A DNA stretch of 64,000 nt, taken from contig DAOUMU010000381.1 of NCBI GenBank assembly GCA_034409055.1, forward strand, positions 3,160-67,159, read 5' to 3'. The position numbers were made by a program, and so were the translations under genes. The stretch's first letter is position 1, and every line of letters begins with the position of its first letter. The stretch is from DAOUMU01 sp034409055. GTDB taxonomy: Bacteria; Chloroflexota; Anaerolineae; 4572-78; J111. Under the pieces are notes generated by a model. The model was given only the letters and a program-made list of their open reading frames with translations. It had not been told where the DNA came from and ran no database searches. Shown here in pieces: positions 7,732 to 14,961 of this stretch.

Positions 7732-9087
7732 TTAGTAGTCTGGATATTGAGCCGGGGCTTGCCCCCGGCGAGCAACGATTTTGGGATAGCGTCCCGGCGG
7801 CGCGGACGGCTTAATTTTCAGAAGTTGCACGTCAAATTCATGACTGTCGCCGTAGTCAAAGAGATACAGAAACTTTTGGCCAGATTTCAAATTAAGCTGG
7901 CCGATTTCCACCTGGTGCGTATGTAGACTCGTGTCTGACCAGGGACTACCGATTTCGCTGCTCTTGTCCCACGCCTGCCCACTCATGAAAAAAGAATAGA
8001 GATGATCATCCCCCCAATCATAGGCGCGCTGGATCATCAGGTGCAAATCTTCCAAATTTTGGTCCTCGGCCAGTTCGATGTCGCGCCAAACCCGGGGCAA
8101 GGCCCGATGATTGACCCGGAAGACAAAAGTTTTCACGGAACCCTCTTTAGCTTTACGCGAAGCCCTGGGTCGCCGTTGTCCCCTGTCGGGATCATACTCG
8201 TGGGGCAAATCTGGCGGGTTTTCGTAGTCGTAGACCTGGACTGGAGCCCCAAATAGGATCGATAGCTCTGAGTCAGGCTTTGGTTGTTCAATAACTTCAC
8301 CGGTGAAAAACCAGCCACCGCCGGCAATTTCCTTCGCCACTAAAGTTTCTGCCCATACTTCCGGCGTCCAAATCTCTGATAATGGATCAGGTGGTATCGG
8401 GTGCCGGTACTGTCCGGTCGAGAGTAGATGCACAGTCAATTCCCAGGGAGTAGTACCGTAATGTCGTTTCCGCACAAAGGTCAAAGCTGCCTGCACAATC
8501 ACCTGGTTGCGTTCGGCAATGGCCGCTTCGTCACGAGCAGAGCGGGGTTCAAACTCGACTCGATGTAATTTAGCCTCACCATCAAGCACGTGAAAAATCA
8601 GATGATCACCGAGCACCGCCCCCAACTTCTCAAACCAGGCCCAGAACTCGGGCGAACCGCGGGTACCCCAATGGGCCGGTTTCCCCAGATGTTCCAGAGC
8701 GAACTGGGTGATCATACCGGTGGGCAGTTCAACCTGAACCGGACCAATATCCCGACGTTTTGTGCTTTCAAAGAAAGCCGGCCACAGGGCATCTTGCAGT
8801 TCATCTCCAAACTCAATGGCCTCTCCGGTCAGGTCTAATTCTGACAGGGTCAGCCGTAGAACCGAACCGGTAATAAGGCGTGGTTTCCAACCGTACCGCC
8901 CATCCCCTGTAGCCACGATCAACCGGCTCTGGCTCACAGCACTGCGGATGGTACTTTTGGGATTTTTAGTGGTGATGGGCATGATGTCGTTCACCCGCTG
9001 CATAATTTCGGCAAACGGCAGCGGTTCCGGCGACTCGCGCACCACCTGGTGGGTTAGTTCAGTAAAGCTAATTTCTGACCTGGCCAT
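7732..9087 (-). CDS. HARE-HTH and pRiA4b ORF-3-like domain protein
   Basis: 451 residues from ATG 9087, which overlaps the stop of the upstream small gene by one base (TAATG). Residues about 5-68 (FAEIMQRVNDI through GDGRYGW) look like a HARE-HTH/winged-helix module as found in DNA-associated proteins. Residues about 325-440 match the plasmid pRiA4b ORF-3 family: FVFRVNHRALPRVWRDIELA, then LHLMIQRAYDW and FLYLFDYGDSHEFDV. The middle region is not recognised. Function is unknown; pRiA4b-type domains occur alone or in accessory regions, and the pairing with an HTH suggests a DNA-linked role. The two-gene unit borders transposase debris. Confidence 0.75.
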   Translation of the reverse strand: MARSEISFTELTHQVVRESPEPLPFAEIMQRVNDIMPITTKNPKSTIRSAVSQSRLIVATGDGRYGWKPRLITGSVLRLTLSELDLTGEAIEFGDELQDALWPAFFESTKRRDIGPVQVELPTGMITQFALEHLGKPAHWGTRGSPEFWAWFEKLGAVLGDHLIFHVLDGEAKLHRVEFEPRSARDEAAIAERNQVIVQAALTFVRKRHYGTTPWELTVHLLSTGQYRHPIPPDPLSEIWTPEVWAETLVAKEIAGGGWFFTGEVIEQPKPDSELSILFGAPVQVYDYENPPDLPHEYDPDRGQRRPRASRKAKEGSVKTFVFRVNHRALPRVWRDIELAEDQNLEDLHLMIQRAYDWGDDHLYSFFMSGQAWDKSSEIGSPWSDTSLHTHQVEIGQLNLKSGQKFLYLFDYGDSHEFDVQLLKIKPSAPPGRYPKIVARRGQAPAQYPDY

Positions 9088-9260
9088 TACAACATCCCTA
9101 TCGTCATTACCTGACCAATAAATCCAAGGGTATGCTCACTCTGTCCCAGCCATAACACGACCGCCACCAGGCTTAGTGAGCAAACAAGGGCAAAGGCAAT
9201 AATACCGATAATCACCCCAATGATAATCACAGTAGACGCGGAAAGCTCTTGCTCAAACAT
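9087..9260 (-). CDS. Small single-pass membrane protein
   Basis: 57 residues from ATG 9260, chosen because GGAGGAGG sits seven bases before it; upstream in-frame starts have no such site. Residues about 9-38 form one long hydrophobic helix (STVIIIGVIIGIIAFALVCS). No family is recognised. Its stop overlaps the start of the HARE-HTH gene, so translation of the two is coupled. A role as membrane anchor or partner of that protein is conjecture. Confidence 0.6.
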   Translation of the reverse strand: MFEQELSASTVIIIGVIIGIIAFALVCSLSLVAVVLWLGQSEHTLGFIGQVMTIGML

Positions 9261-9293
9261 TACCAAACCTCCTCCAACAAAAACATAAAGCAA

Positions 9294-9914
9294 TTAGAAG
9301 TGAGGACTCGATACAAATCGATTGTCCCGCACCCAGAAACGCCAGGGAGCCGCTTGATCTTCCGGTCGGGCGTAAGTAATACCGATGCGCGGACCGGTGG
9401 CAATCGTCGTGTCGGGGGGCGAGTCACCCGGCGCCAGCCACAATTTTTGCCCCAGAGTCAGCTTCCAATTATGCAAAGTTTTGTCGATACCGAGCGCCTG
9501 GCAAAGTTTACCCGGCCCGTTGGTCAGGTTGGCTACCTGGGTAATGCCGGGGCGACGAGCGCGCATGGCCTCAAGCCCCTCTACTGGTTCCAGGGCCCGG
9601 ATCAACACGGCGGCCGGAAAACCTTCTGCCTCAGTGACCAGGTTGAGCAGGTAGTGCATCCCATAAACCAGGTAAATGTAGGTACGAGCCGGTGGGCCAA
9701 ACATCACCTCGGTCCGAGGGGTACGCCCTTTGCTGGCGTGGCATGCGCTATCGGCTTGGCCAATGTAGGCCTCGGTTTCGACAATCAGCCCCCGCAGTTG
9801 CTGTCCATCAATCTCACGGACCAACTGTTGGCCCAATAACTCCCTGGCCACGATCAAGGTAGGGCGGGCAAAAAATTCTTGTCCAAGAATCGTCACAGGC
9901 CACCTGCCAGTCAT
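9294..9914 (-). CDS. mpg: 3-methyladenine DNA glycosylase (AAG/Mpg family)
   Basis: 206 residues from ATG 9914 (a TTG two codons earlier is less likely). The AAG fold signatures are all present: ARELLGQQLVR, the catalytic loop VETEAYIGQADSACHASKGR with its Glu, MYIYLVYGMHYLLN-like core (YIYLVYGMHYLLN), and the C-terminal GPRIGITYA. The enzyme excises alkylated or deaminated purines such as 3-methyladenine and hypoxanthine in base excision repair. Length fits the family. It stands alone, transcribed away from tpiA. Confidence 0.92.
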   Translation of the reverse strand: MTGRWPVTILGQEFFARPTLIVARELLGQQLVREIDGQQLRGLIVETEAYIGQADSACHASKGRTPRTEVMFGPPARTYIYLVYGMHYLLNLVTEAEGFPAAVLIRALEPVEGLEAMRARRPGITQVANLTNGPGKLCQALGIDKTLHNWKLTLGQKLWLAPGDSPPDTTIATGPRIGITYARPEDQAAPWRFWVRDNRFVSSPHF

Positions 9915-9970
9915 AGTCAACAGTTAACAATTTTACCTTAAATCTTCAATTTTCACCATTCCCCCAGTCA

Positions 9971-9999
9971 TTGCCAAGCAAAAGCGAGTGTGGTAAGAT
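9971..9999 (+). promoter_or_regulatory. Promoter of tpiA
   Basis: TTGCCA (9971-9976), 17-base spacer, TAAGAT (9994-9999), 50 bases before the tpiA start. Confidence 0.55.
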
Positions 10000-10048
10000 T
10001 AGGGCGGCCAATGCAGGTAATTTATAGTCCAAAGGAGATCTATACCTT

Positions 10049-10819
10049 ATGCGAACACCAATCATTGCCGGAAATTGGAAATTACACAAAACCATCGCCG
10101 AGGCCATCGAACTGGCTAAAGAAATTCGTCAGGCGGTGGCCGACATAGACAAGGTAGAAGTCGTGCTCTGCCCTCCCTTTACCGCCCTGAGTGCAGTAGA
10201 GGATGTGATTACCGGTAGCAAAATTGGTCTGGGCGCGCAAAACATGTACTGGGAAGACCAAGGCGCATTTACCGGCGAAATCTCACCGCTTATGTTGAAG
10301 GGATGGTGCGATTACGTCATTTTGGGCCATTCCGAACGTCGCCAATATTTCGGCGAAACCGACGAGGGGGTCAACAAAAAGGTGAAAGCAGCCCTGGCTC
10401 ACCATCTGAACCCCATTGTCTGTGTGGGCGAAAATCTGGCCCAAAACGAGGCCGGGGAAACGACCGCTTTTGTGGGCGGACAGGTTAGAGGGGCTTTCGC
10501 CGGTCTATCGGCCAAGGAAGCGGTCAAAGTGGTTGTCGCTTATGAACCGATTTGGGCCATCGGCACCGGCAAAAATGCCGAGCCAGAGGACGCTAACCGT
10601 ATTATCGAGCAGAGTATCCGGGGAACCATTGCCGGCCTATATAACGCCGGCGTGGCCCAGCAAATCCGGGTGCAGTACGGTGGCAGCGTGAAACCCAACA
10701 ATATCGAAGTCTTTATGGCCCAGCCCGATATCGATGGGGCGTTGGTCGGCGGGGCCAGTTTGAAGGCCGATAGTTTTGTCGCCCTGGTGAAAGGGGCCCT
10801 GGTAAAATTCAGGTCTTGA
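10049..10819 (+). CDS. tpiA: Triosephosphate isomerase
   Basis: 256 residues from ATG 10049, preceded by AAAGGAG. It interconverts dihydroxyacetone phosphate and glyceraldehyde 3-phosphate in glycolysis and gluconeogenesis. All active-site elements are visible: GNWKLHKT with Asn9/Lys11, His94 in ILGHSERRQYFGE, Glu166 in VAYEPIWAIGTG, and the phosphate-binding YGGSVKPNN and GALVGGASL near the end. The length is standard. It has its own promoter and is not in an obvious glycolytic operon. Confidence 0.97.
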   Translation: MRTPIIAGNWKLHKTIAEAIELAKEIRQAVADIDKVEVVLCPPFTALSAVEDVITGSKIGLGAQNMYWEDQGAFTGEISPLMLKGWCDYVILGHSERRQYFGETDEGVNKKVKAALAHHLNPIVCVGENLAQNEAGETTAFVGGQVRGAFAGLSAKEAVKVVVAYEPIWAIGTGKNAEPEDANRIIEQSIRGTIAGLYNAGVAQQIRVQYGGSVKPNNIEVFMAQPDIDGALVGGASLKADSFVALVKGALVKFRS

Positions 10820-10925
10820 TCATCGTTTCGGCCACTTGTAGCGCAATTTGCTAAATTGCGTCCTGGCAAGTTGGCAACTTACCCTACACCCTGGCCCAAA
10901 CGATGACCATAGCCTTCAGTTCTAT
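10820..10925. repeat. Short palindromic repeat (GCAATTTGCTAAATTGC family)
   Basis: TGTAGCGCAATTTGCTAAATTGC is a palindrome, followed by GGCAAGTTGGCAACTTACCC, which closely resembles the repeat at 33067-33130. It fills the gap between tpiA and the next gene. Confidence 0.5.
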
Positions 10926-11690
10926 ATGTCCGATTGGTCTGCCCTTTTTTGGCTTATCGTTATTTTCTTGTTGATGTACCCCCTGAAACGGTGGATTAGT
11001 GCCCACATGCAGGGGGTTGCTTTTTTGCTCACCGGCAACCCGCAGGTAGCCATGTGGTTTTTTTGGGGCTTGTTTCTGCCCGGCACACTTTTGCATGAGC
11101 TAAGCCACTGGCTGACCGCCACCCTGCTGGGCGTCAAAACTGCCCGCTTCTCCCTCTGGCCCACAGTCAAAAAAAGAGGCCAGTTGCAAATGGGCTCGGT
11201 GCAGTTAGAGGTGGCTGATCCTTTTCGCCATAGCCTGATCGGCGTGGCCCCTCTTATTGCTGGTAGCGTAGCGGTGCTCATCATTGGCCAGGGCCGGCTG
11301 GAACTGGGGCAGTTGGGGCTGGCTCTCAACAGCGGCGACCTGGAACTGGTCGGGCAGGCTGTGACCAAAACGCTGGCAGTGCCAGATGTGTGGTTGTGGC
11401 TCTACCTGATCTTTGCCATTTCCAATGCCATGCTCCCCAGCGCCTCAGATCGCGAATCATGGCGAACGGTACTGATATACCTGGGTCTGGCCCTGATCCT
11501 GGCCATTGGCTTGGGTCTAAATCCGACGGTGTCCCTATCACTTCAGGAATTTGTGCTAACCATTGTAACCTATCTTCTCTCGGCTTTTGTCATTACCATC
11601 GCCGTAGACCTATTTTTTGTTCTGTTGATTATCCTGATTGAAACTGTTCTGGCTTGGATGCTGGGTCGGCGGGTGCAATACAATCGTTAA
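10926..11690 (+). CDS. Polytopic membrane protein with HExxH motif
   Basis: 254 residues from ATG 10926; the 26 codons before it in frame are repeat DNA and are not included. About five to six hydrophobic segments are visible. The first luminal or cytosolic face carries LPGTLLHELSHWLTATLLG, residues 51-69, with an HExxH zinc-metallopeptidase-like motif at the start of a helix; this recalls M50-like or M41-unrelated membrane proteases. No second ligand motif (NPDG or LDG) was seen, so peptidase activity is not assured. No family is recognised with confidence. Confidence 0.65.
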   Translation: MSDWSALFWLIVIFLLMYPLKRWISAHMQGVAFLLTGNPQVAMWFFWGLFLPGTLLHELSHWLTATLLGVKTARFSLWPTVKKRGQLQMGSVQLEVADPFRHSLIGVAPLIAGSVAVLIIGQGRLELGQLGLALNSGDLELVGQAVTKTLAVPDVWLWLYLIFAISNAMLPSASDRESWRTVLIYLGLALILAIGLGLNPTVSLSLQEFVLTIVTYLLSAFVITIAVDLFFVLLIILIETVLAWMLGRRVQYNR

Positions 11691-11737
11691 GCAAACTCAT
11701 CTAAAAAACTGAAACGCGCCCGAAACCAGCCCAATCG

Positions 11738-11766
11738 TTGACAATTGCTCCCAGATGGAGTATAGT
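11738..11766 (+). promoter_or_regulatory. Strong promoter upstream of the bactofilin gene
   Basis: Consensus TTGACA (11738-11743), 17-base spacer, TATAGT (11761-11766). The transcript would run through the tandem repeat array into the bactofilin gene, giving a leader of about 250 bases. Confidence 0.65.
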
Positions 11767-11801
11767 CAGGTTTTGTCTCACCTTTAGAATTTATCCCGCT
11801 C

Positions 11802-11992
11802 GTAGAGAGGGCATCCCTATGGCCGGCTCCCGCATAGGGATGCGGGGCCTACGAAAAAGAGAGGGCATCTCTATGCCCGGCTCCCGCATGGGGATGCGGG
11901 GTCTACGAAAAAGAAAGGGCATCCCTATGCCCGGCCCCCCCATGGGGATGCGGGGCCTACGAAAAAGAGAGGGATGCGGGGCCTACAAAAAA
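11802..11992. repeat. Tandem array of about 54-bp units (GGCATCCC/GGGATGC family)
   Basis: Three full units and one partial unit of GAGAGGGCATCCCTATGCCC plus CCCGCATGGGGATGCGGGGC plus CTACGAAAAA. Each unit contains a hairpin (GCATCCC...GGGATGC). Translating it gives a repetitive arginine/glycine-rich frame with no gene character. Related units occur at 26226, 32795, 42546, 45400, 55146 and 58000. Confidence 0.75.
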
Positions 11993-12025
11993 ATTTCCTA
12001 ATATGGCTTATTTCAGGAGGCAGAG

Positions 12026-12499
12026 GTGCTGGGTAGAAATAAAAGCGCCCCCATCGATAAAATAGAAACCGTCATCGGGCCCCATACCAGTTTCAAGGGT
12101 CGATTAGTTTGTGATGGTAGCGTACGGATTGACGGCGTGTGCGAAGAGGGCGTGATCGAAACAGTGGGCAACATTGTGGTTGGCCCTCAGGCCAAAGTGG
12201 CCGCCGACCTTATTGCCGAAAATGTATCGGTCAGCGGGGCGGTCACAGGCAGCATAAGGGCTCCAGGCCGGCTAGAAATTTTGAGTACCGGCAAAGTGTG
12301 GGGAGATGTTGACGTGGGCAGTTTTCTGCTGGATGAGGAGGGTTATTTCCGGGGTAAACTGACCATGAAAGAAGAGATCAAGCCACCCAGTTTCGGCTCA
12401 AGCTCGGACCAGACTACCTCGGAGGTATCTGCTTCATCAAGCGAGGACGAGCCTGAGAGCCGGACCGAAAATGAGTTGGCTGACCAAAAATCAAGTTAA
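12026..12499 (+). CDS. Bactofilin-family cytoskeletal protein
   Basis: 157 residues from a GTG at 12026, chosen for AGGAGG five bases upstream. Residues about 15-115 are the bactofilin (DUF583) repeat domain: IGPHTSFKGRLVCDGSVRID, then VVGPQAKVAADLIAENVSVS, and GSIRAPGRLEILSTGKVWGD. This pattern makes a right-handed beta-helix that self-polymerises into filaments. The acidic, Ser-rich tail (after about 120) is probably disordered. Bactofilins help organise cell shape and cell-wall enzymes at the membrane. It is monocistronic: a promoter lies at 11738 and a terminator at 12539. Confidence 0.9.
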   Translation: MLGRNKSAPIDKIETVIGPHTSFKGRLVCDGSVRIDGVCEEGVIETVGNIVVGPQAKVAADLIAENVSVSGAVTGSIRAPGRLEILSTGKVWGDVDVGSFLLDEEGYFRGKLTMKEEIKPPSFGSSSDQTTSEVSASSSEDEPESRTENELADQKSS

Positions 12500-12538
12500 G
12501 TCAGGCTGAACGCTGGCCCGACCGGTAATCGTTTTTGT

Positions 12539-12572
12539 AAAGCTCACCCTGGTGATGATGGTGAGCTTTTTT
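12539..12572 (+). terminator. Intrinsic terminator after bactofilin gene
   Basis: AAGCTCACC (12539-12547) pairs with GGTGAGCTT (12560-12568) and is followed by a T-run to 12572. Confidence 0.85.
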
Positions 12573-12610
12573 GCATAATGACAGCTTGAGAAAAAAATAA
12601 GGCAACTTTT

Positions 12611-14185
12611 ATGGATACAATTGTTCTTGATGGTAAAAGTCTGACCATTGATCAGGTGATGGCCGTGGCCAATGGTCAGCCGGGGGCACCAGAGGTTGTG
12701 CTCAGTGAGGAAGCAAAAGTGCAGGTCAATCGCGCGGCCAAGGCGGTGGATCAATTATTGAGGCAGGGGGAAGCGGTTTACGGAGTGACCACCGGTTTTG
12801 GCGCCTTCAAAGATCACCTCATTCCCCTGGACCGGGTGGAAGAACTGCAACGCAATATTATCATTAGCCACGCCGTGGGGGTGGGGGACCTTTTTGACAG
12901 GCCCACCACCCGGGCTATTATGTTAATTCGGGCCAACACTCTGGCCCGGGGTTACTCCGGCATCCGTTTGACTACCCTGCAACTGCTCCTGGATATGCTG
13001 AACGCCGGTATCCATCCCCTCATTCCAGAAAAAGGTTCACTGGGGGCCAGTGGTGACCTGGCTCCCCTGGCTCACATGAGTTTGGTGCTGTTGGGTGAAG
13101 GAGAGGCTGAATACCGGGGACAAATACTGCCTGGAGCGGAGGCCCTACGCCGGGCCAATCTGGAACCGGTGACCCTGGCCGCCAAGGAAGGCCTGGCTTT
13201 GACCAACGGCACAGCCGTGATGTGTGCCCTGGGAGCTCTGGAGTCATACCGGGCCCGGCTGTTGAGTCGGGTGGCCGATGTGGCTGGCTGCCTGAGCCTG
13301 GAGGCCCTGCATGGCACCCCCCTGGCCTTTGACGATCGCATCCACCAATTGCGTCCCTATCCCAGGCAATTGAATTGCGCGGCCTATTTACGAGTGTTAC
13401 TGACCGGCAGCGATTTTACCCGCCACCACGATCCCACCAACGTCCAGGATGCTTACACGTTGCGCTGCATTCCCCAAGTCCATGGGGCGATCCGGGATGC
13501 CATTGCCTATGCCCGTTGGGTGATCGAAATCGAGTTGAACTCTGTGACCGATAACCCCTTAATCTTTATTGACGATGAAACTGATGAAGTGGTAGTCCTC
13601 TCTGGAGGTAATTTCCACGGTGAGCCTGTGGCCATTGCTATGGATTATTTAGGGATGGCCATGACCGAACTGGGCAATATCTCAGAGCGACGAATTATGC
13701 GCCTGACTGATGAGGCCAGTAATGCACATGTGTTGCCAGCCTTTCTGACCAAAAACGGTGGTCTCAATTCCGGCTTTATGGTCATCCAATACACCGCAGC
13801 CGCCTTAGCCACAGAAAATAAAGTGCTGGCCCATCCGGCCAGTGCAGATACCATCCCCACCTCGGCCAACGTGGAAGATCACGTCAGTATGGGCTGCACG
13901 GCGGCCCTACAAACCCGACAAATTAACACCAACGTGGAATACATCCTGGCCATAGAGCTGATGGCTGCGGCTCAGGGCATTGATTTCAGAAAGGAAAAAC
14001 TGGAACCGGCCGTTAGGCTGGGCCAGGGGACCCAACCGGCTTACGACTTAATTAGAGCGCATGTGCCATTTTTGGAAAAAGATGCTATCATGAATCCATA
14101 CATTGAAGCTGTTCGAAAGTTAGTTGCTACCGGCCAAATTGTTATTGCGGTCAATAAGCAAGTGCAAGATGTATGGGAGGTTTGA
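12611..14185 (+). CDS. hutH: Histidine ammonia-lyase
   Basis: 524 residues. It converts L-histidine to urocanate and ammonia. The MIO prosthetic group forms from Ala-Ser-Gly at 146-148 (GASGDLAPLAH), and the catalytic Tyr is in YGVTTGFG at 57-64. The substrate-selectivity pair is Ser-His at 86-87 (IISHAVGVG), as in histidine rather than tyrosine or phenylalanine lyases. The C-terminal NVEDHVSMG is also conserved. No hutU, hutI or hutG is nearby, so the pathway is either scattered or the enzyme serves another purpose. cvpA follows after two bases and is probably co-transcribed. Confidence 0.93.
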   Translation: MDTIVLDGKSLTIDQVMAVANGQPGAPEVVLSEEAKVQVNRAAKAVDQLLRQGEAVYGVTTGFGAFKDHLIPLDRVEELQRNIIISHAVGVGDLFDRPTTRAIMLIRANTLARGYSGIRLTTLQLLLDMLNAGIHPLIPEKGSLGASGDLAPLAHMSLVLLGEGEAEYRGQILPGAEALRRANLEPVTLAAKEGLALTNGTAVMCALGALESYRARLLSRVADVAGCLSLEALHGTPLAFDDRIHQLRPYPRQLNCAAYLRVLLTGSDFTRHHDPTNVQDAYTLRCIPQVHGAIRDAIAYARWVIEIELNSVTDNPLIFIDDETDEVVVLSGGNFHGEPVAIAMDYLGMAMTELGNISERRIMRLTDEASNAHVLPAFLTKNGGLNSGFMVIQYTAAALATENKVLAHPASADTIPTSANVEDHVSMGCTAALQTRQINTNVEYILAIELMAAAQGIDFRKEKLEPAVRLGQGTQPAYDLIRAHVPFLEKDAIMNPYIEAVRKLVATGQIVIAVNKQVQDVWEV

Positions 14186-14187
14186 TA

Positions 14188-14832
14188 ATGATTACTGGCT
14201 TAAATAATCTAGATTTATTACTGATCCTGATTCTATTCATCGGGGCATTAATTGGTCTGGTCAGGGGAGCCCTGGCTCAGTTAATTTCTGCCATTAGTAT
14301 CTGGTTAGGGTTGGTGGTTACCCTCTGGCTTTACAAACCGTTCAGTTTCCGCATTCTACAAGGGATAGGCATGAGTAAGAACAGCGCCGATACCCTGGCC
14401 TTTTTTATCTTGCTGATTGTCTTTTTTAACGCGGTCAGACTGCTTGTAAGATATCTGACCGTACCTCCTGAAGAAAGGAAACGGAAAAAGAAAAGTAAGG
14501 AGGACCCCTTGGCCGACGCAGCCAAATCAGCCACAGAGCGATTTGTGCTTGGCCCCCTCAACGCCCTGGGGGGGGTCGTCATGGGACTGATCTTAACCAT
14601 CCTCTGGGTAGCCATTGTTATGGGCGCCCTCCAATTTATTCTGCAGGATGCGGTTTTTGAAGCCGGGGTGCCAAAACCTGGCCTGGCCAGAGAGTTAAAA
14701 CAATCCCTGCTGGTGAGATCTTTTTTTAACCAGGTTCTCTGGGTACTGGCTCAATCGGTTGATTTCTTCATTCCCAAAAATGCTGACATATTCAGGGTTG
14801 TTCTGGGGAAAATCCTTGGTACGACAGGCTAA
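14188..14832 (+). CDS. CvpA-family membrane protein
   Basis: 214 residues from ATG 14188; GGGAGG just upstream supports this start over the in-frame ATG at 14173, which lies inside hutH. Four transmembrane helices are visible (about 5-25, 30-50, 65-85, 130-155), with the early GALIGLVRGALAQLISAI typical of the CvpA/colicin V production family. A lysine-rich cytosolic loop (ERKRKKKSKED) separates helices three and four. CvpA proteins affect envelope homeostasis; the molecular role is not known. It follows hutH by two bases and precedes mutS2. Confidence 0.82.
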   Translation: MITGLNNLDLLLILILFIGALIGLVRGALAQLISAISIWLGLVVTLWLYKPFSFRILQGIGMSKNSADTLAFFILLIVFFNAVRLLVRYLTVPPEERKRKKKSKEDPLADAAKSATERFVLGPLNALGGVVMGLILTILWVAIVMGALQFILQDAVFEAGVPKPGLARELKQSLLVRSFFNQVLWVLAQSVDFFIPKNADIFRVVLGKILGTTG

Positions 14833-14961
14833 ATCCGAACAGCCTCCCATCATATTCAACATAGGGGCCAGGGATCAGTCAGCAGAGACTGGGGAATAAG
14901 GCAAATATTATTTTTCAAACGCTGATTCTCGATCCCGGCCCCTTTTTACTGATTCGACAAC

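Noticed and set aside
11738..12001. An 87-codon frame upstream of the bactofilin gene
   Set aside because: It translates the promoter and the tandem repeat units; the residues repeat with the DNA period, so it is not a gene.
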